Shown here: one piece after another, positions 32,408 to 42,050 of the stretch | Layout of the letters: each line of letters begins with the position of its first letter | How positions within the stretch are numbered: the first letter of the stretch is position 1 | Notes under the pieces: generated by a model | What the model was told of the DNA's origin: nothing | Database searches by the model: none | What the model saw: only the letters and a program-made list of their open reading frames with translations | Assembly (NCBI GenBank): GCA_001940825.1 | Contig: MSGT01000016.1 | Location: 1 to 48,673 of the forward strand | DNA from: Sphaerochaeta sp. Phil3 | Lineage (GTDB): Bacteria; Spirochaetota; Spirochaetia; Sphaerochaetales; Sphaerochaetaceae | Length of the DNA: 48,673 bases | Reading direction: 5' to 3' | Position numbers and translations under genes: made by a program

Positions 32408-35101
32408 TCAAAGGCTTATCACAAGGCGGTTTGCACCGTTTTCATACTCGTAGCCGCCGTCTTTCATAGCGGCCTTTACAAGGCAAAGGGATATCTCATC
32501 GCCGTTTTCCAAAGGATTGTATTCCTCTCCATTCCACTTGAAACGCATCTCAAGTACATCCTTCTCACCATCGTACTCGACGGCAAGCTCCAAAGGGAAA
32601 GGAGAACGACAGTTTGGGAGTATGTTGACGGCGACAAGCTCTTCGAAAAGAAGTCGCAGGTTGCGGGTCCTCTTGGCACCAAGCATGTTCTTCTCGCCAA
32701 AAGACTGAAGCTTTTCGTTCATTGCAATGAAATCGTAGTCCTTGGACTCCACAAGCAAGGAAAGCACCTTGAGACGTTTGACGAACGCCCTCGTCCTGCC
32801 CTTTTCAGGATGGTCGAATATCTGCTGAGGCGTTCCGTCTTCGTATATGACACCCTCGTCCATGTAGAAGATGCGGGTGGAGACGTCACGGGCGAACTTC
32901 ATCTCATGGGTGACGATCATCATCGTCATCCCCTCTTTTGCAAGCTCCTTCATGACGGACAGGACCTCACCTACCATGGTAGGGTCAAGTGCCGATGTAG
33001 GCTCATCGAAGAGGACTATCTCAGGATCCATCGCCAATGTACGGGCAATGGCTACACGTTGCTTCTGACCACCTGACAGCTCGTCAGGATAGGAAAGGGC
33101 CTTCTCAGCCATTCCAACCATCCTCAAGAGCCTCATGGCATTGCCGTATGCAGATTCCTTGCTTTCCTTCTTGAGGACCATTGGAGCCAACGTGACGTTC
33201 TCTATCACATTGAGGTGTCCAAAGAGATTGAAGCTTTGGAACACCATACCCATCCTGCGCCTTAGCATCCTAAGGTCCGTTTTCTTGTCTCCTGTGTCAT
33301 AGCCAAAGACCTTTATGGTTCCGCTCGTTGGTGTCTCAAGACGGTTTATGCATCGCATCAAGGTTGACTTACCGGTTCCTGAAGGACCAATGATCGTTAT
33401 GACCTCGCCCTTCCTTATCGTGGTGTTAACATCCCTAAGCGGCGTTATGTTTGGATATTCCTTCCTCAAATGCTCGACTTCAATGAGAACAGGATTCTCC
33501 TGCGTTGAAGACCCAACCTTTTCATGCTTGTTTTCATGTAGCTTCTCTTCCTTGAACTCCCCTTCAAGGAAGGCAACCCTTCTTCGCTTCTTTGGATTTA
33601 TTTTCACTTCAATTCGTCCTACAAGAGCACCAATCAAAGTGGAAAGGGCGAAATAGATGGCGGCTACGGCCAAAAGTGGGAAGAAAGCCTCGTATGTGCG
33701 GCTTCTTATGATGTCGCCGGCCTTGGTCAGATCCTGGATTGCAATGTAGCCAACGATGGATGTCAGCTTCATCATGCCAACGATCTCACCTTTGTAGAGT
33801 GGAAGGATGTGGGAAATGGCCTGAGGCATGATGATACGGCCAAAAACGGAGACCTTTCCAAAGCCAAGGGCTGTGGAAGCCTCCCACTGCCCCTTGTCAA
33901 CGGCATTGATCCCCGTCTGTAGAATGCCTGCAACGGACACGGAGAAGATGACGGAGAACGCAACTATGGCCACGGCTATGGGGGAGGCGTCCACGGAGCC
34001 AAAGACTATGAAGTAGACGATAAGCAGCACAACCAGTGCAGGGACCCCCGTCATAAGGGACGAAAAGGCCTTTGCAAAAGCACTCAGGCAACGGACCTTG
34101 TTTCTAAGAAGAAGCATCAGGAGGAATCCCAACACAGTGCCAAACACTGCAGAGCAAGCGGAAATGAGAAGGGTCACGCCCAAACCTTTGAGGATGAGCT
34201 TCCAGCGGCCTTCCTTCACAAAGGTCTTTTCAAAGCTCTCCCCCACCTTGTCAAGGAAGCTCCTTTCGTCCACAGCCCCATCACCAGATGCGTCAATGAG
34301 GTTCTCGCTGCGGCACACGAATACGTTTCCACCCTTGTAGTGCGCAACAGGGAAATCTACCTCCTTGGCACGTTCCTCCGTGATTGAAATGCAGCCGGAG
34401 GCGACATCGGCCTTGCCTGTCTGGACGAAGTTGATGATGGATGAGAACGTCGTGGTGGAGATATCGGCCCCCATGTCGAGCCTGTCTGCAATCATAAGAA
34501 GCAGTTCCACTTCATAGCCTGCGGCATTTCCGGTGGAGTCCATATAGCTCATGGGGTATACGCTTGGCTCATAGACGTACTTGAGCTTTCCATTGACCCG
34601 TTCGCCAATGTTGTATTGGGACCAATCGATATGCATCTTTCCTTCGTCGCCGGATAGCCACTTCTCCCTAAGCGCTGCAAGCGTGCCGTCCTGCGAGAAC
34701 CCCTCGATGATCGAAGAGAAGATGCTGGTCAGCGAATTTCCTTTCTTCAAGATGAAACCATAGCTGTCAGAGACTATCACTTCTGGGAATATTGCAAATT
34801 CCTTCCTTTGGCCTGTGACTACACGGGCTATTGGCTCGTCCACAATGGAGGCATCCACATCCCCTCTTTTGAGGGCCTCGAGGGCTCCGGCCTGGTCGTC
34901 GTAGTAATGCCAGGTGAGGCCATCCACGACATTGTCCACAGCTCGATCGACCACAGTGCCTGTAATGCAGGCTATGTCGTGTCCTGAAAAATCCTCCTTG
35001 GAAGAGAATACCAAAGAAGACCCGGCATGGTCGTTGCTGCAACCTACAAGAAAGACGACAAAGAGCACTGCAATCAGAATCAGACTTGCTATACGTTTCA
35101 T
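32408..35101 (-). CDS. One-chain amino-acid ABC importer: binding module, permease, ATPase and HATPase-like domain
   Basis: An 897-residue lipoprotein-type fusion. A signal peptide with Cys21 (FLVGC) is followed by a type-3 solute-binding module whose halves are in reversed order (residues 35-150 match the usual C-terminal half, 170-265 the N-terminal half). A HisM/GlnP-type permease follows (300-495), then a GlnQ-type ATPase: Walker [10 protein letters not shown] 572-580, LSGGQ 675-679, Walker B LFDE 697-700, His732. The last 117 residues resemble an RsbW-like HATPase_c_2 domain with an N-box-like FEELVAVN (819-826) and NGEEYNPLE (857-865), but the Asp of the DxG box is missing. It probably imports a polar amino acid, with regulation through the C-terminal domain. 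It follows the symporter gene by 12 bases. Confidence 0.88.
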   Translation of the reverse strand: MKRIASLILIAVLFVVFLVGCSNDHAGSSLVFSSKEDFSGHDIACITGTVVDRAVDNVVDGLTWHYYDDQAGALEALKRGDVDASIVDEPIARVVTGQRKEFAIFPEVIVSDSYGFILKKGNSLTSIFSSIIEGFSQDGTLAALREKWLSGDEGKMHIDWSQYNIGERVNGKLKYVYEPSVYPMSYMDSTGNAAGYEVELLLMIADRLDMGADISTTTFSSIINFVQTGKADVASGCISITEERAKEVDFPVAHYKGGNVFVCRSENLIDASGDGAVDERSFLDKVGESFEKTFVKEGRWKLILKGLGVTLLISACSAVFGTVLGFLLMLLLRNKVRCLSAFAKAFSSLMTGVPALVVLLIVYFIVFGSVDASPIAVAIVAFSVIFSVSVAGILQTGINAVDKGQWEASTALGFGKVSVFGRIIMPQAISHILPLYKGEIVGMMKLTSIVGYIAIQDLTKAGDIIRSRTYEAFFPLLAVAAIYFALSTLIGALVGRIEVKINPKKRRRVAFLEGEFKEEKLHENKHEKVGSSTQENPVLIEVEHLRKEYPNITPLRDVNTTIRKGEVITIIGPSGTGKSTLMRCINRLETPTSGTIKVFGYDTGDKKTDLRMLRRRMGMVFQSFNLFGHLNVIENVTLAPMVLKKESKESAYGNAMRLLRMVGMAEKALSYPDELSGGQKQRVAIARTLAMDPEIVLFDEPTSALDPTMVGEVLSVMKELAKEGMTMMIVTHEMKFARDVSTRIFYMDEGVIYEDGTPQQIFDHPEKGRTRAFVKRLKVLSLLVESKDYDFIAMNEKLQSFGEKNMLGAKRTRNLRLLFEELVAVNILPNCRSPFPLELAVEYDGEKDVLEMRFKWNGEEYNPLENGDEISLCLVKAAMKDGGYEYENGANRLVISL

Positions 35102-35113
35102 ATTTTCTCTCTC

Positions 35114-36700
35114 CTAACCCCGTACAAGGGTCTCCTTATCAAGCATGTTCAATCCACCTGAGGCCATGACTGCTTCCACCTGCAGGCATGTGAGGTTGTT
35201 GGCCGTCATTATGAAGTCTATTATCGAGTTGATCGCCACAGCTATGGCCACCGCCTCCATTGGAATGGAAAGCTGCGTGAACATAACGGTGTAGCAAGTG
35301 AGCGCTCCGCCAGGGATAGGCGGCGCCGCCATGGACAAAAGGCTTGTCACTATGACCATGGTCACGATCCAAGCCGGAGTGATTGAAACGCCGTAGTTCT
35401 CCGCCATGCAAAGGCAGACGGCGGTAAAGCCAATGAGAGCTCCTGGCTTGAATATCACCTGTCCCAGAGGGACGGCGAAATGGGAGATCGTCTCAGGTAT
35501 CCCCAGCCTCTTCTCGCACGTCTCCATATTTGTGGCGAATGCAGCCGCAGATGAAGCGGTCGTGACGCCTATGAGGAATGTAGGAAGTAGCTTTCTTACG
35601 AGCATTCCAAAACCAACCTTATATCTTACAGAGAGCACGGCTATGAAGACGAGGCTCAGCACTGGACAAAGGACGAAGGTGATTGCCAGGGCCTTGAATA
35701 TCCCAACTATTTCAGATCCAAAGTCCGATCCCATAAGGGAGAACAGGGAGAAGAATACGAATACTGGGATAAGGGAGCTTATGGCTTCCATGAGAAGGCT
35801 CACGACTTCGTTCATCTGTTCTATGATGGCACGGGTAGCAGATACCCTGTCTCCTAGAACCAACAGAGCGAATCCAACCGCAGCGCCAAGGAAGATTATC
35901 TGAAGGGTGTTACCCTCAAGGAAGGGAGAGACTATGTTGCTTGGAACTATGTCAAGGACGATTTGGTATATCTCAGAGAACCCTGAAAGGGACGTACCGT
36001 CAATTGAAAACTCCAAGGGGAAGAACCACACAATGAAAGCCGTCGCTATGGCATCTACTAAGAATGTCAGGATTACAAAACGGGAGATTACCCTTTTGCC
36101 AATCCTTCCCATGGCAGACATGTCCCCAACGTTGAAGATCCCCCAGCAGATGGCAAGGAATATCATAGGAGACGAAATGGAGCACAGCAGGTTCAGAATC
36201 AGGCTGAAAAGCGGGTCGGTCACAGCCCTGATGGTGCTTTGGACCCCATTTGGAAGAAGCCTTTGGAGAAGACCCAGCCCAACGGCAAGCACGATTGCGA
36301 CCACAAGCCTTTGCATCTGTCCTGTCTTGCGTTTCTTCCTAATGTATACGCAAAGGGTGTTCTCTCCGTTGCTGTAGCCTTTGTTCAGACTAAGGCCTGC
36401 CTGCGCCAACAGCTTGTTCGAAAGCGCGTAGTCCTCCAGATCCTCCCCTGGAGAAATCTCATGGCCTCTTACACGGACCTCTGCATAGTCCTTCCCTAGC
36501 CTTCTTCTTGCAACATACGTGACAGGGGCATCTGGAATGGAGCCAAGCCATCCTTCGAGGATCTCCTCGAGGGACAGCCTAAGCCTTATGCAGTCCTTCT
36601 TGTCTACACCGGCCTCCTTCAACGTTTGTGAGAACTCCTTGGAAACGTCGTCTATCGCTTCCAAGGAAAGCTTGTACTCCTTTCTTTTCGCTTCAATCAT
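35114..36700 (-). CDS. Dicarboxylate/amino-acid:cation symporter with N-terminal HATPase-like domain
   Basis: A 528-residue protein. Residues 1-122 form a cytoplasmic domain resembling HATPase_c_2 anti-sigma kinases (LSLEEILEGW at the N-box position, then RVRGHEISPGEDLED at the G1 position) but lacking the N-box Asn and the G1 Asp. From about residue 131 it is a DAACS (GltP/SdcS) symporter: TTASSAAAFATN is the SSxxAT hairpin, and later come AAPPIPGGA and the sodium/substrate segment around NSIIDFIMTANN. It likely takes up glutamate, aspartate or a C4-dicarboxylate. It lies 14 bases after the phosphatase gene in one operon. Confidence 0.88.
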   Translation of the reverse strand: MIEAKRKEYKLSLEAIDDVSKEFSQTLKEAGVDKKDCIRLRLSLEEILEGWLGSIPDAPVTYVARRRLGKDYAEVRVRGHEISPGEDLEDYALSNKLLAQAGLSLNKGYSNGENTLCVYIRKKRKTGQMQRLVVAIVLAVGLGLLQRLLPNGVQSTIRAVTDPLFSLILNLLCSISSPMIFLAICWGIFNVGDMSAMGRIGKRVISRFVILTFLVDAIATAFIVWFFPLEFSIDGTSLSGFSEIYQIVLDIVPSNIVSPFLEGNTLQIIFLGAAVGFALLVLGDRVSATRAIIEQMNEVVSLLMEAISSLIPVFVFFSLFSLMGSDFGSEIVGIFKALAITFVLCPVLSLVFIAVLSVRYKVGFGMLVRKLLPTFLIGVTTASSAAAFATNMETCEKRLGIPETISHFAVPLGQVIFKPGALIGFTAVCLCMAENYGVSITPAWIVTMVIVTSLLSMAAPPIPGGALTCYTVMFTQLSIPMEAVAIAVAINSIIDFIMTANNLTCLQVEAVMASGGLNMLDKETLVRG

Positions 36701-36714
36701 CCGTTTTCCAAACC

Positions 36715-39525
36715 TCAGTCGAAGCTCTTTCTCAAAGAGAGCCTGTTGTAGCCGTCCATGTACTCGTATGTGACCTGATCCATGGTCTTCTTCACCATGA
36801 AGATTCCAAGGCCCCCAATCTCGCGCTCTTCCGCTGAAAGGGTTATGTCAGGGTCCTTCGTCTCCAACGGGTTGTACGGCCGTCCATTGTCCATGAATAC
36901 AAGCTGTACAGTGCTGTTCAATACGGAACATTCGACCTTGGCGGTAGTGGCTCCGCTATACAGCCTTATGTTGGAGTAGATTTCATCCACGGCAATGCTC
37001 ATCTTCCTAATGGTCTTCACTGGAACATCGCTTGCTTCCAACCTCTCTTCCACAAAGCCAAGGAGGGTCTCCATGTTCTCTTCCTTTGGATCGAGGGAGA
37101 TGCAGTCCTTCTCCATCAGGAGAAGGGAGAGCATGGTCATGTCATCGAACTGAGGGGCTTCGCCCACAAACTCGTCCACGTCCTTCTTCACCGCACGGCA
37201 TATCTCTTTGGCATTCATCCCAACAAGACCGTTCAGACACTTTTCAAGACGTTCGTCCCCATAGAGCTCGTTCCTACTGTTGGTGGCCTCAGTCACCCCG
37301 TCCGTATACAGGAAGATTTCATCGCCAGGCATAAGGGAAAGCTCTCCCAAACGGTACTTCATACCCTCCATGCCGGCAAGGACGAATCCCGGCCTCGTCT
37401 TGAAGAACTCGAACCTACCGTCCTTGTGTCTGACAAGAGGCGGATTGTGGCCTGCATTTGCAAACGTCACTATGTTCGTCCTGAAATCCAGAATCCCCAT
37501 CCAACAGGTCACGAACATCTCGGCTTCGTTGTTCTCGCATAGATCCCTATTCGCTCTAGTGAGGATGAGGGCCACATCGCTTTCGTTGTCCGCATGGCTC
37601 TTTATGATGGTCTTGGCCTTCATCATGAACATTGCAGCGGAGATCCCCTTTCCGGAGACATCGGCTATAAGGAAAGCAAGTCTATTGTCATCAAGAAGAT
37701 AGAAGTCATAGAAGTCCCCTCCAACTTCCTTGGCGGTGTCCATGGTGGCGAATATGTCAAAGTCGGTCCTGTCTGGGAAGGCGGGGAATACGGACGGGAG
37801 CGTGGACAGCTGTATGGTCCTTGCGAATTCAAGCTCCTTGTCTATTCTGGCCGCCGCCTCCTTGATGTAGCCCTTGAGGGTCTGGACGGTCGAATTGATG
37901 TCGTCTGAAAGCGAGACGAACTCCTTGTTGGTACGCACGTCCACGGATACGTTAAGGTTTCCACCTGTTATCTCCTCCAACGAGGAGTTTATCTTCTGGA
38001 TGTTCTCTACGACCAGTTTCTTGACGAGGAAGTAGATCAACAGGAAAAGGAAGGCGAACACCATGATCATTATGAACACCGTGGTGTACAAGGACATATC
38101 ACGACCGAACACGACTTCTCTCATGGGCATCACGCCTATGATGTAATAGCCTTCCGTAACGCCGTACATCACAAGGGAATCCTCACCATAGACAACCTCC
38201 CTTGTGAGCTGCCATTCGCCTCCTACCTCAGTCTTGAGACCTGTAGTCGCATACAGGCTCTCTCCTTCGTGGTCGTTCGGGTCGCTTACAAGGTTGAAGT
38301 TGTTGTTGGCTATGAGCATGAATCCGTCCTCGCCTACATGCCTGTTTCTCGTAAGCCCTTCGACCCTTTCGTCTATATCCCTTTGGAAGCGCTGTGAATT
38401 GTACCCAACCTGCACGAAACCACCCTGCGACAGGGTGACTGCGGCGTATTTCATGGCAACACCGGCTTTATGGGATACTGTCTGATATCGCTGGACAAGC
38501 TCATTCGTGCCATCCAGAAGGACAAGGAACTCCTTGGACTGTTCACCGCTTGCCATATCGAATCCATAGTAGATGAGCGTCGTACTCTCTACGATTATGC
38601 CGTTCTCGTCTATGATGCTTATTTCAGAGACGTCGTATTTCTTAAGAAGCTCCACAAGAGCCGCCCTGTTGAGGCTTCCAAGGTCCTCAACCTCCTCCCT
38701 TATTGCCCTTGTAAGGGCAAGGAGGTTCTCGTCGGAAGCATCGTTGATGTCGTCTCTGACATCCTCTATGTAGAGGGTGAGCATGCTCTCGGCATCGCTG
38801 TAGGCAAGCCTCGTCTCAAGCCCATAGATGAAGAGGAAAGAGACGACGAACGCTAAAACGACACAGCAAAGAAGCCAGCGGGAGAACGCCTCTGCAAGCC
38901 TAAGCCTGTCCTTTCTCCTTTCATTGTGCCTGAAATCCCCAGAGAGGATCGAGACTGCAAGCATTGAAAGCAGAACGGCAAGACCATTGATTGCAATCAT
39001 TGGAAGCGCCGCACTCTCCACGAGAAGGAAAGACTCCCTTACGTTCTGCATGTTCGTAAGGAACACAAGTAGCATGTTCACCACTTCCAGGACAAAGGCA
39101 ATGGCCGTACCGTAGAACAAAGAAGGCCTCTTGTCGTCGAACATCCATTTCCTTAGGGCCGCACCAACCATACCGGCAAGGATGGTGGTAAGGCTTGCTC
39201 CAAGGGAAGTATATGTATCCCCCTTCAGGAACCTTCCAACTCCTCCAATGAAACCGGCGACAAGACCGGACGGAGCTCCAAAGACCAAGCCGGCTGTCAA
39301 CACACAGGCATCCCTTGCGCTTACAAGAGCTCCTCCAAGGGGCACGCTAAGTTTTGTTGAGGCTACGGCGGCCCACCCAAAGACGAGACCAAAGATGATT
39401 TTCTTGACGATCTTCCCTTTGCCTGCGAAGAACGACGACCTACTGCACCATTTGTTGCACCAATACAGAAGACAGGTGACAACGGAAGGAAGCAAAGTCA
39501 GGAGGATAAGTTGTACATATACCAT
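36715..39525 (-). CDS. Membrane SpoIIE-type phosphatase with 5TMR, dCache-like, HAMP and HATPase domains
   Basis: A 936-residue sensor. The N-terminus has several helices resembling the 5TMR-LYT sensor (SARDACVLTAGLVFGAPSG). A helix near residue 230, an extracytoplasmic dCache-like domain (about 255-490), a second helix and a HAMP linker follow. The PP2C/SpoIIE domain (about 590-790) has EVGGDFYDF, IADVSGKG, LYTDGVTEA and FDDMTML, so all metal-binding Asps are present. The last 130 residues are a canonical HATPase_c_2 domain with VDEIYSN, DNGRPYNPL and GGLGIFMVK. It could both dephosphorylate and phosphorylate the STAS partner encoded 40 bases upstream. No sigma factor lies nearby. Confidence 0.9.
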   Translation of the reverse strand: MVYVQLILLTLLPSVVTCLLYWCNKWCSRSSFFAGKGKIVKKIIFGLVFGWAAVASTKLSVPLGGALVSARDACVLTAGLVFGAPSGLVAGFIGGVGRFLKGDTYTSLGASLTTILAGMVGAALRKWMFDDKRPSLFYGTAIAFVLEVVNMLLVFLTNMQNVRESFLLVESAALPMIAINGLAVLLSMLAVSILSGDFRHNERRKDRLRLAEAFSRWLLCCVVLAFVVSFLFIYGLETRLAYSDAESMLTLYIEDVRDDINDASDENLLALTRAIREEVEDLGSLNRAALVELLKKYDVSEISIIDENGIIVESTTLIYYGFDMASGEQSKEFLVLLDGTNELVQRYQTVSHKAGVAMKYAAVTLSQGGFVQVGYNSQRFQRDIDERVEGLTRNRHVGEDGFMLIANNNFNLVSDPNDHEGESLYATTGLKTEVGGEWQLTREVVYGEDSLVMYGVTEGYYIIGVMPMREVVFGRDMSLYTTVFIMIMVFAFLFLLIYFLVKKLVVENIQKINSSLEEITGGNLNVSVDVRTNKEFVSLSDDINSTVQTLKGYIKEAAARIDKELEFARTIQLSTLPSVFPAFPDRTDFDIFATMDTAKEVGGDFYDFYLLDDNRLAFLIADVSGKGISAAMFMMKAKTIIKSHADNESDVALILTRANRDLCENNEAEMFVTCWMGILDFRTNIVTFANAGHNPPLVRHKDGRFEFFKTRPGFVLAGMEGMKYRLGELSLMPGDEIFLYTDGVTEATNSRNELYGDERLEKCLNGLVGMNAKEICRAVKKDVDEFVGEAPQFDDMTMLSLLLMEKDCISLDPKEENMETLLGFVEERLEASDVPVKTIRKMSIAVDEIYSNIRLYSGATTAKVECSVLNSTVQLVFMDNGRPYNPLETKDPDITLSAEEREIGGLGIFMVKKTMDQVTYEYMDGYNRLSLRKSFD

Positions 39526-39565
39526 GGCAGTCTCTTTTCCTAAGCTTCTTAAGTCTTCCTAGAGC

Positions 39566-39862
39566 CTATTCGATCGTCAGGATATCCACGAAGCCCGTGA
39601 CCTCAAAGACCTCCATGACGGTTTCGTTCACATTCCTTATCGTCATGGAACCCTGCTTGTTCATGATCTTCTGCATTGCAAGCAGAACCCTAAGTCCTGC
39701 CGATGAGATGTATTCAAGCTTCTCGAAATCGAACACGAGACTCTTCATTCCATCTATACTGGAGCGGACGTTCTCCTCCAGCTGAGGGGCGGTGGTTGTG
39801 TCCAGTCTACCCTCTACAGCTACAAGCAGTTCGTTTCCATTCAGCGTCTTTTTGATTTCCAT
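39566..39862 (-). CDS. STAS-domain anti-sigma-factor-antagonist-like protein
   Basis: A 98-residue single STAS domain of the SpoIIAA/RsbV type. The conserved phosphorylation loop is LEYISSAGLRVLL, with Ser54 at the position of the phosphoserine. The N-terminus VEGRLDTTTAPQLEE is typical. GGAGAGG lies eight bases before the ATG. It precedes the SpoIIE/HATPase gene, its likely phosphatase and kinase, and has a promoter-like element upstream. Because no sigma factor is present, its binding targets may be the HATPase-like domains fused to the neighbouring transporters. Confidence 0.92.
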   Translation of the reverse strand: MEIKKTLNGNELLVAVEGRLDTTTAPQLEENVRSSIDGMKSLVFDFEKLEYISSAGLRVLLAMQKIMNKQGSMTIRNVNETVMEVFEVTGFVDILTIE

Positions 39863-40070
39863 AATATCGACCTCTCCTTATCAGGTGTTTTCCAGAGGAA
39901 CTTTCAAAACTATGCTTTGTGTGGATTGGACATGGATTGCCGAGATGGAGGCCGTCTGAAGCAACTGAGATAATACTTTGTGTATTATGAAGTTGCCAAA
40001 GGCGGTATTCCAGCCGTGCAGGGCATGGCCAGGACACATGAAGGAGCTTTGAAAGTTGCCCTCCAATCAA
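39863..40070 (-). promoter_or_regulatory. Probable promoter region of the STAS/phosphatase/transporter operon
   Basis: This 208-base gap contains on the minus strand TTGGCA, 18 bases, then TATTAT. The -10 lies in a perfect 7-bp hairpin (ATAATAC/GTATTAT, loop ACAAA, about 39969-39987). An inverted pair AACTTTCAAA / TTTGAAAGTT lies about 150 bases apart (near 39899 and 40048). The gap is the clearest transcriptional break within the block. Confidence 0.45.
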
Positions 40071-41189
40071 TCATTTTCCAAGAGCCGCGGAAAGCCAAGG
40101 AGTCGAAGGCATCCAGCTCTTGTCCATATAGGCAGCATCCACGACATCTCCAAGGTTGTCTATCGAGACCCCTTCCTTTGGCATGACTTCATTCTGCCTT
40201 ACTATCACGGATGGAATCTCCATCCACATTCCAGGGCTCTCGTAATAGCACGAAGCAGCCTTGATGGAATCATAGTCTCCAGCTATTTCCAGCGCAAGGA
40301 CCCTTAGAGCGAACTCTCCGTTGAGGCTCCAGTTGGTGGTGGCGCAGGCTTTCCAGTTGAGTCCTTCCTGCATACTCAGAATATCTATGTTCGAAATATC
40401 GACCGAAACAAGAGGAATGCTGCTCCCGCACTCCTTCAAAACCTGATAGACGCCTTGTGCGTAGGCATCGTAGCAGCACCAGATTGCATCTATTTCACCA
40501 TCTTCGTACTTGCAGAGAACGTCCTTCGCCACTTCCTTGATGGATTCGACAGCATCCAAATGGTCGCTTGGAGCTATCGTTTCGACGGTTCTGATTCTTC
40601 CTACGGTCTCGTACAGTTTATACCCAACCTCTCTGCGGTCGAATGCCGCAATATACCCCTCTTCCTGGACCTTGAGGATGTTCACCCTCTCCTTGTTTGC
40701 AGTCTTCTCCGGATACATCGAAAGAATCTCTTCGACAAGCACAGCTGCAAGTCCAGAGTCCCTCTGGAAGAACTGGACGACGCCATCGATCGTCCTCGCA
40801 TTGCCTTCGTCATCCTTGAAGAATGTATCGAATGTCGCAATCTTGAAGTTTGGATATCTTTCGATTATGTCAGACAAGAAGGACCATGCGTAGGTCTCTC
40901 CTCCATGGGATACGACCACCCCGTCGTAGCCTTCCTGTGCACACAGCTCAATCCTGCTGCGCCATTCTTCGTCGCTGTCGTTGCAGAAGAACGTGTCTGC
41001 GGACATGCCAAGCTTTTGTGCGGACTGCTCAAAGGAATCGGCCCAAAGCTCGAAGATCGGGGAAGGGGCCATGTACATGATGTATGCGACCTTCTTCCCC
41101 TGCGTAGGGTTCTTCAAGGAGACGCAGCTTGTGAAAGACACAGCTACAAGCAGTGCAGCCAAAACCAAAGCAACGGTTCTTTTCTTCAT
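40071..41189 (-). CDS. Periplasmic sugar-type binding lipoprotein (Peripla_BP_4/RbsB-like), orphan
   Basis: A 372-residue lipoprotein (lipobox FTSC, Cys22) with a type-1 periplasmic binding fold: KKVAYIMYMAPSPIFELW opens the first lobe, GYDGVVVSHGG and DAIWCCYDAYAQGV are typical segments, and PLVSVDIS lies in the second lobe. This family normally binds sugars or autoinducer-2-like ligands, yet the adjacent permease and ATPase belong to the amino-acid type, so no matching transporter is present. It may instead present a ligand to the membrane sensors of this locus. It follows the type-3 binding protein gene by 14 bases. Confidence 0.83.
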   Translation of the reverse strand: MKKRTVALVLAALLVAVSFTSCVSLKNPTQGKKVAYIMYMAPSPIFELWADSFEQSAQKLGMSADTFFCNDSDEEWRSRIELCAQEGYDGVVVSHGGETYAWSFLSDIIERYPNFKIATFDTFFKDDEGNARTIDGVVQFFQRDSGLAAVLVEEILSMYPEKTANKERVNILKVQEEGYIAAFDRREVGYKLYETVGRIRTVETIAPSDHLDAVESIKEVAKDVLCKYEDGEIDAIWCCYDAYAQGVYQVLKECGSSIPLVSVDISNIDILSMQEGLNWKACATTNWSLNGEFALRVLALEIAGDYDSIKAASCYYESPGMWMEIPSVIVRQNEVMPKEGVSIDNLGDVVDAAYMDKSWMPSTPWLSAALGK

Positions 41190-41203
41190 CTTCCAATCCC
41201 TGC

Positions 41204-42019
41204 CTATTTGTCCATGTTCTCCATGGCTTCCTGGATCCTCTTCATGTCGAAGGACTTCGTGACATACGATATCCCATCCTTGTAGTATGAGGAGGTGACA
41301 AGCAGCTCTTCGCGCTGAGAAGTATAGCCTTCCACGTTTCCATACCAGAAGATCACATCAATCCTCTTGCTCGTAAGGGCGACGAGGCGCACCTCCGCAT
41401 CGACCTGGACGAACGTGAACGAAACGCCCTGGGTCTTTGCTATCTCGTTCATCAATGCAACGTTGAAACCTGATGGATTGCCATCAGATGCAACATAGTC
41501 CATTGGAGGAAGGTCTCCCGTCACACCAACCACATAGGTTTTACCGGTCTTTGCAGTTTCGATGCCGTCATCGGAAACCGATATACTTGCGATGTATTCG
41601 TCCACAAGCTTCTCCAACGTTCCATTGTCCATTAGAGTTGTGATTCCCTGCTCAAGTATTCCAAAGAGCTCACCGTCATCCTTTCTTACAGCCATCCTTA
41701 TCTCCGTAGGAACCCCCTTTCCTCCAGGAGCGACGGTCAATGAGTCGTCCTGAGCCTTAAGGTAGTTGGCAACCGATGTTGGAACCAGCAGATACTCTAC
41801 GTTCCCTGCGTTCAGGTCCAGAATCATCGAGGTGAGGTTCGTGTACTGCTTCCACTCTCCAATGGCAGGATGAGGGAAGATTTCAAGATCGGACGGCTCC
41901 TGCCAATTCATGATTCCACATTCGATGTCGTTGGTCGTAGCCTTTTCACTGGAGGCACCGGCGAACGCCAGGGAAAGAGACATCAACAAAACCATAGCGA
42001 TTACAAAAGCTTTCTTCAT
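41204..42019 (-). CDS. Amino-acid binding protein (type 3), apparently circularly permuted
   Basis: A 271-residue exported protein; the signal peptide ends near AFAGASS. The first half of the mature protein (to about residue 150) matches the usual C-terminal part of Bac_3 proteins (VEYLLVPTSVANYL, then GILEQGITTLMDNGTLEKLVDEY). The second half matches the usual N-terminal part (GVTGDLPPMDYVASDGNPSGFNVALMNEIA, here split by position). This is the same reversed order as in the fusion protein at 32408-35101. It probably feeds the permease and ATPase encoded upstream. The ATG at 42019 has AGGAGAG six bases before it. Confidence 0.82.
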   Translation of the reverse strand: MKKAFVIAMVLLMSLSLAFAGASSEKATTNDIECGIMNWQEPSDLEIFPHPAIGEWKQYTNLTSMILDLNAGNVEYLLVPTSVANYLKAQDDSLTVAPGGKGVPTEIRMAVRKDDGELFGILEQGITTLMDNGTLEKLVDEYIASISVSDDGIETAKTGKTYVVGVTGDLPPMDYVASDGNPSGFNVALMNEIAKTQGVSFTFVQVDAEVRLVALTSKRIDVIFWYGNVEGYTSQREELLVTSSYYKDGISYVTKSFDMKRIQEAMENMDK

Positions 42020-42050
42020 TTCCAACTCTCCTATACCTTATGTATGTTTT

